This document shows positions 1-7,562 of a DNA stretch of 43,721 bases, one piece after another; position 1 is the stretch's first letter; each line of letters opens with the position of its first letter. Source of the stretch: Planctomycetota bacterium (GTDB lineage: Bacteria > Planctomycetota > Planctomycetia > Gemmatales > Gemmataceae). The translations under genes were made by a program, and so were the position numbers. Below the pieces are notes generated by a model, which saw only the letters and a program-made list of their open reading frames with translations, was not told where the DNA came from and made no database searches. The stretch covers positions 1-43,721 of the forward strand of contig JAIOPV010000197.1 in NCBI GenBank assembly GCA_021413735.1, read 5' to 3'.

Positions 1-191
1 CGTTGTGCCCAGGTTTGGGCGACGTCCACGTCAGGTCGGGAACGAGTGATCACGTCGGGCACGATGGCATCCTCCGAGAAAGGAACGAATGCCATCCACG
101 ATAAACTACACGTCAATTACGTGATCCACCGAGCGCGTACCGCCTACCTCACAGTTTGGCCCGAGGTCGTCGTTGATGCGCACGCTGACCG

Positions 192-965
192 TTGGCCAGA
201 CAGCAAAGTTACGCGAACCACCTGCTGCGATTGGCCCACCGCGTGGCCACCGAGTTTCCGAACATCGAAGTCTGGGACCATCTGGAAAAGGCACTCCGGC
301 ACTCTCTGCGATGGTACAACCCCACAAGGGGGACGTACGACAAGCTCTTCGAGAAGACCCTGCGAGAACGGCTTGAGAAGGCAGAGGCTCGGGCAGCAAT
401 CACCAAGCGTCGAAGGCAGAACGCCGAAGCTGAGTACGCTATCGCACGCACGGCGAGGACAAGTCCTGACGAAAGGTCTGTGGGCTTCTACCGATGGGCG
501 TCGTTATTGCTCGACCGCGCCTGCGACAGACTCGACCACCGCACTCACGCTTTCCTACTGATGCGCCGCTCAGGAGTAACAGTCGCGGATATTGCCCTCA
601 ACTTGGGAACGACTGAGCAATCTCTGAAGAATCAGTACGGGGGACAAAAGGTTGCGATGAAGGTGAAGCATGCTGTACGTCAGATGGTTCTCGAACTGAC
701 GGATTGGCAACGCCGACTTTTGGTACGCCACCTGCTCGAGAACGTGGAGTTACAACGCGAGCAAGTGCAGGCCCTCCTCGGCGTGGAAATCGACGCAGAG
801 GGGGTACCAGTGCTGCCGGAGGCGTGGCTTCTGAAAATAATTGGATGGGAGAAAGAAAAAACGAGAAATCTTCGGAATGTTCGGCAACTGGAGGCGAGGA
901 CTGGGAGTATGTATTGTAACTCCATCTCGAGTGAACCCTTCTTAGAAGAATGTTTGTTCCATTAG
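192..965 (+). CDS. Divergent sigma-70-like (ECF-type) factor in the integrated element
   Basis: A 257-residue protein that I read as a divergent RNA polymerase sigma factor. Residues about 30-60 (with RWYNPTRGTYDKLFEKTLRERL) match the usual end of region 2, where a tyrosine-aspartate-proline style turn precedes a basic helix. Residues about 110-160 (LDHRTHAFLLMRRSGVTVADIALNLGTTEQ, shown here only for orientation of the helix-turn-helix) resemble region 4. About 90 residues after it match nothing I know. The start is TTG at 192, because an in-frame TGA lies at 186-188. No strong ribosome-binding site is visible, so the true start could involve a frameshift or lie slightly downstream. It ends with TAG. 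It lies upstream of the recombinase genes in the same direction but is separated by about 620 bases. The family assignment is pattern recognition and is moderately secure. Confidence 0.55.
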   Translation: MARQQSYANHLLRLAHRVATEFPNIEVWDHLEKALRHSLRWYNPTRGTYDKLFEKTLRERLEKAEARAAITKRRRQNAEAEYAIARTARTSPDERSVGFYRWASLLLDRACDRLDHRTHAFLLMRRSGVTVADIALNLGTTEQSLKNQYGGQKVAMKVKHAVRQMVLELTDWQRRLLVRHLLENVELQREQVQALLGVEIDAEGVPVLPEAWLLKIIGWEKEKTRNLRNVRQLEARTGSMYCNSISSEPFLEECLFH

Positions 966-1584
966 CGTTGAGCGGAGCCCAAAGCGGAGCCGAAACGCGA
1001 AGGGATGCAGTTACAAAAACGCCAAGCAAGGAGTCTGTCCTCATTCGGACTGGCGAGATGCTTTCTGTTCGTCACAACATCGAGAGATTTCGGCCTCATT
1101 TCAGGAATTGAGCCCGTTTATTTGTGAGCAGGAAAAGCAAAGCTGCCGAACTCCACATTGAATGCGACCTCGCAGAGCCTGAACACACCGCACGAAGAAA
1201 GCAGACCAAGCCAACAAGACAAAGGCAGAGCCGCTCGCTGCCGCCGCTTCGATGGTTCCGGCAGAACATTCTTCCGCCCGGAAAACATTCTCGCTGCCGC
1301 CTCGCGCGGCCCATCCTTTCTCTGCTCAAAATCGCATTTCCGCGCGCTAATCGTGTCAAGTAGGAAAACCCTATTTTGTCTGCGGGGCCGATTCCCTGTT
1401 CTGCCTCTCGACAGAATCGGATTCCATGGTCTGATGACGTGACGGGGCGAACTGCTCGCCCAACTTTGCCTTTGTCAACTCTTCCACCGGCCCGTCGCCG
1501 GAATTTGTCGTTGTAACCCTCACTCAATCAACACGTCCCGCCCGGTTGTTTGTCCGAGTTCGGGCCAATATGGAGTGCGACTGA
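966..1584. other. Gene-free stretch inside the element
   Basis: About 620 bases without a convincing gene. The longest frames here (for example 1096-1527 on the minus strand) are rich in Cys, Arg and Ser and look like random translation. A short complementary pair surrounds 1388-1420 (CCGATTC with GAATCGG). I see no tRNA, no recognisable RNA and no transposon ends. It may hold the promoter for the HTH/integrase genes that follow, but no clear promoter stands out. Confidence 0.5.
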
Positions 1585-2139
1585 ATGGGTCTCGTCAAAG
1601 AGCACCTCTACGACGCCGAGAACGCCGCGTGGGAGGCGAGCCCCGAAAGGCGGGCCGAGCGCGAAAGGCTCGCCGGGGAGCGTGACACAGCGGCGGCCCG
1701 AGTCCGCCGCGAGTCGGTCTGGGCCGCGCGCCACCCGGGCGAGTGGGAGGAGTGGGTGCGGGTACAGCTACTGCTCAGCATCAGCTTCGAGTTCGGGGCC
1801 GACAACACGTTCGACTTCGACGACTTCTTGATGGACGTGGGTCATCGCCCCTCCGCCGCCCATCACGTCACCAGGGTCGACGAGAGCAAGCCTTATCAGC
1901 AGGGAAACCTGACCTGGGCGGTCCGGGCGGTCGAGCCGCCGAAGTCGCCGTATTTGAACGTCGAACAAGCCGCCGCCTTCCTCGGGGTGGCGGTGCAGAC
2001 GGTCTACAACAACCGCCGCCACATCCCGTCGCTACCGGGCTTCCGCACGCTGATGTTCGACCGCAAGGTGCTCGAGGGGCTCCGGGCCTCACCACGGTTC
2101 ATGTCCAAGCGGCAGTCCGAGACGCGTCGCAGTCGCTGA
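1585..2139 (+). CDS. HNH/AP2-type endonuclease-like motif fused to an excisionase-like HTH
   Basis: A 184-residue protein with two recognisable parts. Residues 81-112 (FLMDVGHRPS, then HHVTRVD, then YQQGNLTWAV) follow the pattern of phage and homing HNH/AP2-type proteins, which typically read FxxDMGxRPsxxhsxdRiD then YxpxNcrWa. Residues 122-168 (starting YLNVEQAAAFLGVAVQTVY) are a MerR/excisionase-type helix-turn-helix of the kind used by recombination directionality factors. The N-terminal 80 residues are charged and unknown. It lies 93 bases before the recombinase in the same direction, so a role in excision or control of that recombinase is a reasonable inference. Whether the HNH-like part still cuts DNA is unknown, because the usual residues are only partly kept (Cys in NCRWA is Leu here). 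It could instead be a DNA-binding remnant. Confidence 0.6.
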   Translation: MGLVKEHLYDAENAAWEASPERRAERERLAGERDTAAARVRRESVWAARHPGEWEEWVRVQLLLSISFEFGADNTFDFDDFLMDVGHRPSAAHHVTRVDESKPYQQGNLTWAVRAVEPPKSPYLNVEQAAAFLGVAVQTVYNNRRHIPSLPGFRTLMFDRKVLEGLRASPRFMSKRQSETRRSR

Positions 2140-2232
2140 ACCACTGTTTCAGATTGACCAACTTGACCGGCCGCTCGGCAGCGAGCGCGGCCGAGTCGTT
2201 GTCGTCATTGAACCAACCACGAGGAGATGGTC

Positions 2233-3534
2233 ATGGGGCGTCACGCCAGGAATGTCATCACGGTGTCCGACGGGGTTCAGGTTGGGTACTCACCGAAGAC
2301 GCGGGGTGGGCTGTTCCGGGTCCAGTTCCGGCACCCGACCGAACCGGGCAAGTACGTCGAGGCGGCGACCGGGGTTGCGGTGCCCAAGGGGTGGAACCCA
2401 AAGAAGAGCCCGCCCCCGGAGTGGTTTGACGAGGCCCAGAAGGCCATCAAGGCGGCGTACACTACGGGACCGGGTGCCAGCGCCCCCGGACAAAGTCGGG
2501 CTACGTGGGAGGAGGCCGAGCAATACTTGATGGAAGACGTCCACCGCGACGGGAGCGAGCGGACGTACCGGTCAGCTCTGGCCTTGCTCAAGGCAGGCCT
2601 GTCCGGGCTCAAGGGGCCGGCCGAGGTGACCCCGGCCCACGCCGCGCGGTTCGCGAAGAAGTACGCGACTGAGGGCTACCGCCGGTCGAAGTCGGACACT
2701 GGCGTCACTCGCACCCGGTCGGCACAGACCGTGCGGACTACGCTCAACAACTTGTCGGTGCTGTGGAGCCGGCTGAAGAAGCTGCGGCTGGTGTCGGAGA
2801 ACGCATGGGCCGAGGTGGACCGCCCGCGAGTGCCAAAGAAGCTGCCCCGCCTTCCGTCAGAGGACTCATTCGGGAAGATGTTTCAGTGGGTCGAACGGCG
2901 CTTCCCGGGACCGGACGGGACCGGGTGGGAACTCCTGAAGACGTTCATCCAGGTGAAGATGGTGGCCGGCTGCCGGCTGAACGACCTGTGTCAGGCCGAG
3001 ACTCATCAGTTCGACCCGAAGGCCGGCACTCTCCTGCTGACCGCCGACCAGGACAAGACCCACCAGGAGCGCCTCATCACGCTGCCCCCGGTTCTCGTCT
3101 CGTCCCTGGACCGTTTGAAAGGCAACCGGTATTTGTGGGAGCGGTACGCCTCGGACTCGGCCGTGCATCGTCCAGGCGGACGCCGGGCGAAGGAGTTCAC
3201 CCCGTCGGTGTTCTACAACGCGGTGAAGAGCATCTTCCGCGAGTATGGACGGAAGATGCCGGGGGACAAGGTGAAGACCCACGACCTGCGGAAGCGGGCC
3301 ATCACGCTCACCGTCATGGCCATGAACGGCGACCTGGAAGCCGCAGCCCAGGCCATTCCGGTTACGGCTGACACCGCCCGGCGACACTACCTCGATACGC
3401 AGCGGGCGTACAACGCGGCGGACATTCAGCGACGGACCGCGCCGGCCCTGCTTGGAAATTGGGGCCAAGAGTCTCCCAAAGAGAACGTGGACCCCGAGAA
3501 GGAGAACATGGACCCCGAGAAGCCGACCTTTTGA
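2233..3534 (+). CDS. Tyrosine recombinase / site-specific integrase
   Basis: A 433-residue phage-type integrase that would catalyse integration and excision at the neighbouring tRNA-Arg gene. The core domain shows the catalytic arginine in GCRLNDLCQAE (about R248), HDLRKR with the HxxR pair (H350, R353) and the nucleophile tyrosine in RRHYLD (Y386). The usual GH motif before the tyrosine is not obvious (AIPVTADTARR), so one conserved histidine seems substituted. The N-terminal half contains an SAM-like core-binding region (about 95-190). ATG 2233 is preferred over ATG 2227 because GAGGAG ends at 2226, leaving six bases to 2233 and none to 2227. The last residues repeat (NVDPEKE, NMDPEKP). A short direct repeat, GATTCTGGGGC, follows the stop. 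The family call is secure; activity is not known. Confidence 0.9.
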   Translation: MGRHARNVITVSDGVQVGYSPKTRGGLFRVQFRHPTEPGKYVEAATGVAVPKGWNPKKSPPPEWFDEAQKAIKAAYTTGPGASAPGQSRATWEEAEQYLMEDVHRDGSERTYRSALALLKAGLSGLKGPAEVTPAHAARFAKKYATEGYRRSKSDTGVTRTRSAQTVRTTLNNLSVLWSRLKKLRLVSENAWAEVDRPRVPKKLPRLPSEDSFGKMFQWVERRFPGPDGTGWELLKTFIQVKMVAGCRLNDLCQAETHQFDPKAGTLLLTADQDKTHQERLITLPPVLVSSLDRLKGNRYLWERYASDSAVHRPGGRRAKEFTPSVFYNAVKSIFREYGRKMPGDKVKTHDLRKRAITLTVMAMNGDLEAAAQAIPVTADTARRHYLDTQRAYNAADIQRRTAPALLGNWGQESPKENVDPEKENMDPEKPTF

Positions 3535-3576
3535 TTCTGGGGCGATTCTGGGGCGGCGGAAACTCAAGTCAATTTT

Positions 3577-3610
3577 AAAACGACACAACCCCTGGATAAT
3601 CCAGGGGTTG
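3577..3610 (-). terminator. Hairpin terminator after tRNA-Arg
   Basis: A perfect 10-bp inverted repeat (CAACCCCTGG at 3586-3595 and CCAGGGGTTG at 3601-3610, loop ATAAT). Read on the minus strand it follows the tRNA by four bases and is followed by GTGTCG and then TTTT. It probably ends tRNA transcription. The T-run is short and slightly displaced. It could also help stop transcription arriving from the integrase. Confidence 0.55.
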
Positions 3611-3614
3611 CAAG

Positions 3615-3688
3615 TACACCCGAGAGGATTTGAACCTCTAACCCTCGGTTCCGAAGACCGATGCTCTATCCAGTTGAGCTACGGATGC
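3615..3688 (-). tRNA. tRNA-Arg (anticodon TCG)
   Basis: A 74-base cloverleaf folds on the minus strand. The acceptor stem pairs GCATCCG with CGGGTGT (two G-T pairs), followed by discriminator A. The anticodon stem TCGGT/ACCGA holds the loop CTTCGGA, giving anticodon TCG for CGA arginine codons. The T-arm carries GGTTCAAATCC. CCA is not encoded. The 3' end faces the integrase gene, as expected if the tRNA 3' half is the attachment site of the element to its left. Confidence 0.93.
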
Positions 3689-3912
3689 GTCTGAGGAAAT
3701 TGTAGGCACTCAACCGCCGACGCACAAGGGGGCGCCGGAACTCTCTTCGTGTTCCGGCTGCTCTCGCTTCACATCAAGCGTTCTTGTCGCCGTCAGCGCT
3801 GTCGAGACGAATTGGGGTCACAACGGATCGAACCTCCTCCGAGGTCGCGTTGTCTGGTAGAAAGACCGTGGCGAGATGATGGCGGGCATTTTCCGCGTCA
3901 CTCGTTCGGTAC

Positions 3913-3944
3913 CAATGAGAACGCGACCTGTCGCGTTCTCATTG
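3913..3944. repeat. Palindrome upstream of metG (shared with rpsS leader)
   Basis: A perfect 14-bp inverted repeat, CAATGAGAACGCGA at 3913-3926 and its complement at 3931-3944, with loop CCTG. It ends 17 bases before the metG start, just ahead of the purine-rich ribosome-binding region. A near copy lies at 30119-30150 upstream of rpsS, in the same orientation relative to its gene. It could be a regulator binding site, an mRNA hairpin or a small dispersed palindromic repeat. Confidence 0.8.
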
Positions 3945-3961
3945 AGGAAAAGGAAGAGGGC

Positions 3962-5548
3962 ATGGCCGCAAAGACCACCTGGTTCCAGACCACCGCAATC
4001 GACTACCCCAACAGTCGGCCGCACATCGGCACGGCATTCGAGAAGCTCGGAGCCGACGTACAGGCTCGCTATCGCCGCATGGAGGGGTACGACGTCTTCT
4101 TCCTGATGGGCAACGACGAAAACACGGTGAAGGTGAGCAAGCGGGCCGCCGAACTGGGGCTCGACACGCAAGCCTATTGCGACGACATGGCTCGTCAGTT
4201 CCGCGAAGTGTGGGACGCGCTCGACATCAGCTATGACACCTTCGTGCAGACCAGCAGCGACCGGCACAAGCAGTGTTGCCGGAAGTTCATCCAGAAGGTG
4301 TACGACAACGGGTACATCTACAAAGGGAACCACGAAGGCTGGTACTGTCCCGATTGCGAGGAGTTCAAGTCGGACAAGGTTCACGGCGAGAACGCGGGGA
4401 ACTGTCCGGTTCACAAGAAGCCTCTACAACGACGCAGCGAGCCGTGCTACCTGTTCAAGCTGTCAGCGTTCGCGGATCGGCTGCTCGCCCACTACAAGGA
4501 GAACCCCGACTTCATTCAGCCAGATAGCCGACGCAATGAGATCGTGAGCCTGATCGAAACGGAAGGGCTGCGTGACATCAACATCTCGCGAACCGGCGAA
4601 GCGTGGGGGCTGCGGATTCCGTTCGATGAAGAGTTCACGATCTACGTGTGGTTCGACGCCCTGCTGACGTACATCACGGGCATCGGCTACGGCGACAACG
4701 AAGCGACGTTCCGCAAGTGGTGGCCGGCGGACACGCACTTCATCGGCAAGGACATCACGCGGTTCCACTGTGCGTTGTGGCCGGCGATGCTGTGGGCTGC
4801 GGGCGAGGAAGCGCCGAAGAAGGTGTTCGGCCACGGCTTCGTGAACTTCGACGGCGATAAGATCGGCAAGTCGCGAGCGGAGGAACTGAAGAAGAAGGGG
4901 CTTGAGTACCTGCTCGAACCAATGGAGATCATCCGCAAGTTCAGCAGCGAGGCGTTTCGGTACTACTTCCTGCGGGAGTGCCCATACCCGTCGGACGGTG
5001 AGTTGAGCCCGGACAGGTTCATTGACGTGTATAACTCGGAGTTGGCGAACAACCTGGGGAACATGCTCTCCCGCGAGATGAATCTCGTGTGGAAGAACTA
5101 CTCTGGGAAGCTCGACGGCACCGCCGACAAGGTGCCCGAGGCCGTGGTGACCGGGTTGAACCTCGCTGAGTTCGTTGCCACAGTTCGCGGGCATGTTGAA
5201 GGGTGTCGCTACAACCTCGCACTGCAAGCAATCGTGCAGGACTTCCTCACGCCGACAAACCAGTACCTCGAAACGAACGCTCCGTGGAAACTGGTGAAGA
5301 CGGACAAGGAAGCCGCGAAGAAGGTGCTGTTCAACGCGGTGCAGTCGCTTCGCATCGCGAGCATTCTGCTGAAGCCGTTCATTCCGAGGAGTGCGGAGGC
5401 GATCTACACGAGCTTTAACTTCCCGACGCCGTGGGCCGAAGTGAAGTACGCAGACGCGACGGAGTTGAAGGCTCAATCCGAGGATTTACGGGTGACGGCT
5501 GTTATCACCGGCGACAAGATTACGCCGTTGTTCCCGCGAATCGGGTGA
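3962..5548 (+). CDS. metG: Methionyl-tRNA synthetase
   Basis: This 528-residue class Ia synthetase charges tRNA-Met with methionine using ATP. The HIGH motif is HIGT at residues 21-24 in the first strand-turn-helix. The KMSKS motif appears as KIGKS at 300-304. A zinc knuckle starts at C129 (CPDCEEF) and closes with CPVH about 20 residues later. The length fits the short MetG form without the C-terminal EMAP-like dimerisation domain. ATG 3962 is chosen because homology begins there (TTWFQTTAIDYPN) and a purine-rich stretch, GGAAGAGGG, precedes it; the open frame upstream is unrelated. A strong palindrome lies just before the ribosome-binding region. A bidirectional terminator follows. The assignment is secure. 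Confidence 0.97.
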   Translation: MAAKTTWFQTTAIDYPNSRPHIGTAFEKLGADVQARYRRMEGYDVFFLMGNDENTVKVSKRAAELGLDTQAYCDDMARQFREVWDALDISYDTFVQTSSDRHKQCCRKFIQKVYDNGYIYKGNHEGWYCPDCEEFKSDKVHGENAGNCPVHKKPLQRRSEPCYLFKLSAFADRLLAHYKENPDFIQPDSRRNEIVSLIETEGLRDINISRTGEAWGLRIPFDEEFTIYVWFDALLTYITGIGYGDNEATFRKWWPADTHFIGKDITRFHCALWPAMLWAAGEEAPKKVFGHGFVNFDGDKIGKSRAEELKKKGLEYLLEPMEIIRKFSSEAFRYYFLRECPYPSDGELSPDRFIDVYNSELANNLGNMLSREMNLVWKNYSGKLDGTADKVPEAVVTGLNLAEFVATVRGHVEGCRYNLALQAIVQDFLTPTNQYLETNAPWKLVKTDKEAAKKVLFNAVQSLRIASILLKPFIPRSAEAIYTSFNFPTPWAEVKYADATELKAQSEDLRVTAVITGDKITPLFPRIG

Positions 5549-5571
5549 TTGCTTCTTGAGTCGCAAAACAG

Positions 5572-5610
5572 AGTCGCCGTCGAGGAAATCTGGGTTCCTC
5601 GACGGCGACT
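5572..5610. terminator. Bidirectional terminator between metG and the S41 protease gene
   Basis: A perfect 16-bp inverted repeat (AGTCGCCGTCGAGGAA at 5572-5587, complement at 5595-5610, loop ATCTGGG). It lies between two convergent genes. TGTTT follows on the plus strand and CTGTTTTG on the minus strand, so it can serve both. Confidence 0.8.
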
Positions 5611-5635
5611 TGTTTACGCAGGAGCTGGCTTCACA

Positions 5636-7339
5636 TCACGGCGAGACCGATAAGCCCGAAATTGTGGGCAGCGGACGCGACACCGACGGCAACAAATCGG
5701 TCGCCTTCTGAATGGCGAGATCGAGTTGCCGTTGCGGGTGCATTTCCAGAATGTCTGGGGTCACGCCAACGCCGTTAATCGGCTCACCTCGTGGCGAAAT
5801 CAGCTTCGCGATCGTCAGCCGAACGCCCCCAGATTTCTGCGTCTTCGGGCGGCCATGTTCGTCCTTCTCATCGAGCGAATCGAGACGGACCGGATACTGA
5901 ATCGCGCCCTTCCCGAACGTCGGCATTCCAATGAGTGTTGCTCGTTCGTGATCCTTCAACGCAACCGCCAACACCTCAGCCGCGGACGCCGTTTCTCCAT
6001 CCACCAGAACCACAACGGGAATGTCGTGGGCACTCATGCCGCTGTCGGATGAAAACGGTTGATTGTCAACCTGCGTCAGTTGCCCCTGCGTCGTGACGAT
6101 GACGCCAGCCGGGATCAGTCGCTTCGCCGTCTCGACGCCAGCCATGAACGAACCGCCCATGTTGCCGCGAAGATCCAGCACCACCGACCGCACGCCACGA
6201 GCCTTCAGCCAGTGGATCGCTTCGTCGAGTTCGCGGGGCGTCGTCGCCGAGATACTTCCGATTCGCGTGTAGCCAACGCCATCCTTCAAGTTCACCACCG
6301 TCGTGCCGTAAACCGTCGGCACCACGACCGGCAACCGAGCCACAACCGGAACGTCCGAGTCGGCGGGGATGGCTTCGATTTCGTGGAATCCCTCGATCGG
6401 GTTGCGAAGCGCCTCGGCCGCAAGCGCCGGGGTTGTCAGGTCCGTTGCCTTGCCGTTGATGCGCACAATGCGATCGCCCTTGTTCAACCGCTTGTCGAGC
6501 GCCGCCCACGAACCGGTAGCAACTCCCGCGACGATCATCTTGCCGTCCGCGAAGCCGAGGTAAACGCCCTGAGCGGTCAGATCGGGCACGGCCGACAGCG
6601 CGCTGGGGTTCAGTTGCGTGGGATTCAGGAAGACGGTGTATTCGTCCAGCCCGGCGCACGACCCGCACACGATCTCAAGGATGAGTGCCGAGGGCACCCG
6701 AACCGTGAACGATTCCTGAGCCGCGAGGATCAGTTTGCGAAGGAGTCGTTGAGCTTCAGCGGAGGTCGCCACCGGCTGTTTCGCCCACGAAACCCGTAAC
6801 GAATCCCGGAAGCCTTCGACTTTGTCTGCCCTGGGATTGTCGAGGAAGCTCTGCCGGAAACCCTGGTGAGCGAGCGCCCGCGACAACTCTTCAAGGCCGT
6901 GTTCCCACAGCAGTTGCGGCGTGGCTCGTTCGCGATCAACGAACAGAACGGGAACTTTCGTCAGCACTTCGCTGAACAATTTCATCGCATCGGAGACGGG
7001 CATTGCCCCTGCGAATTGCTGGAAGTTCGGATCGCGGTGTCGGCGGAGTTGTTGCGCTCGGCGAAGAGAGATGTTTAGCTTTTCGCGAACTTCCGCCGAG
7101 TTGCGTTCCGCGACGAACAGGTGGCAGTAAGCGGTGAAGGCAGCTTCCCAGTCGCCAGCTTTCTCGGCGGCTTCGGCAGCGGCTCGCCACTGAACCGGAG
7201 TTGGTTTGTTGGGTTTGTTTAGTTTTGCTGGCTCGTCTGCACCCTGAACGAATGCCGGCAACGCAAAGATGAAGAACAGAGGCAGTGCCGCCCCAATTCT
7301 TGCCCGGCGGATTGTCGCCCACGCGGTCATTGCCAACAT
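5636..7339 (-). CDS. S41 family carboxyl-terminal processing protease, secreted
   Basis: A 567-residue exported serine protease of the Prc/CtpA family. The N-terminus is a signal peptide (hydrophobic stretch IGAALPLFFIFALPAFVQGA, residues about 15-34). A PDZ domain (about 255-320, GVYLGFADGKMIVAGVATGS) binds substrate C-termini. The protease domain follows. The catalytic serine is in GETASAAEV (S452) and the lysine in TFGKGAIQ (K477); the 25-residue spacing is typical of this family. The motif RGNMGGSF, which helps form the oxyanion region, is present. A long N-terminal helical region (about 40-200) precedes the PDZ. The start could be ATG 7339 or ATG 7330; no strong ribosome-binding site separates them. 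It is divergent from proB. The likely role is periplasmic protein processing or turnover; the target is unknown. Confidence 0.9.
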   Translation of the reverse strand: MLAMTAWATIRRARIGAALPLFFIFALPAFVQGADEPAKLNKPNKPTPVQWRAAAEAAEKAGDWEAAFTAYCHLFVAERNSAEVREKLNISLRRAQQLRRHRDPNFQQFAGAMPVSDAMKLFSEVLTKVPVLFVDRERATPQLLWEHGLEELSRALAHQGFRQSFLDNPRADKVEGFRDSLRVSWAKQPVATSAEAQRLLRKLILAAQESFTVRVPSALILEIVCGSCAGLDEYTVFLNPTQLNPSALSAVPDLTAQGVYLGFADGKMIVAGVATGSWAALDKRLNKGDRIVRINGKATDLTTPALAAEALRNPIEGFHEIEAIPADSDVPVVARLPVVVPTVYGTTVVNLKDGVGYTRIGSISATTPRELDEAIHWLKARGVRSVVLDLRGNMGGSFMAGVETAKRLIPAGVIVTTQGQLTQVDNQPFSSDSGMSAHDIPVVVLVDGETASAAEVLAVALKDHERATLIGMPTFGKGAIQYPVRLDSLDEKDEHGRPKTQKSGGVRLTIAKLISPRGEPINGVGVTPDILEMHPQRQLDLAIQKATDLLPSVSRPLPTISGLSVSP

Positions 7340-7562
7340 CCTTGGTTCAGGAGGTCATTGCGCTCGGCTGGGGCGGGGGTTCGGGGAGAGGGTGAACAAC
7401 GAACAGCCACCTAAAGCCAGATAGTAACCACTTCGCACGATCCACGTCAAACCTTAATCTAAGACGTTACAGCTACGTGACTCGTTTGGCCGGGTTGCGA
7501 CTTTTGGACAGGTTCGGTAGTTACAGGAACATACGACACGCTCGCACTCGACCGGTCAAAAA

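Larger units (their letters stand above)
1..3614. mobile_element. Right part of a tRNA-Arg-integrated genetic element
   Basis: Three plus-strand genes (a sigma-like factor, an HNH-motif/HTH fusion and a tyrosine recombinase) lie directly against the 3' end of a tRNA-Arg gene, the classic layout of an element integrated by its own recombinase. The genes after the tRNA are ordinary chromosomal ones. Only the right junction is visible. I searched by eye for a second copy of the tRNA 3' end (the T-arm segment near 3615-3640) between 1 and 3600 and did not find it, so the left junction probably lies before this window. The right boundary at about 3614 is inferred from the tRNA end. Whether the element is still mobile cannot be judged here. 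Confidence 0.6.

Noticed and set aside
46..561. Plus-strand frame overlapping the sigma-like gene
   Set aside because: Different frame from the recognisable sigma regions, low-complexity Thr/Ser/Arg composition.
1096..1527. Minus-strand frame of 143 residues in the gene-free stretch of the element
   Set aside because: Cys/Arg/Ser-rich, no start signal and no motif; judged to be random.
4463..5476. Minus-strand frame of 337 residues opposite metG
   Set aside because: Antisense shadow of metG with no family features.
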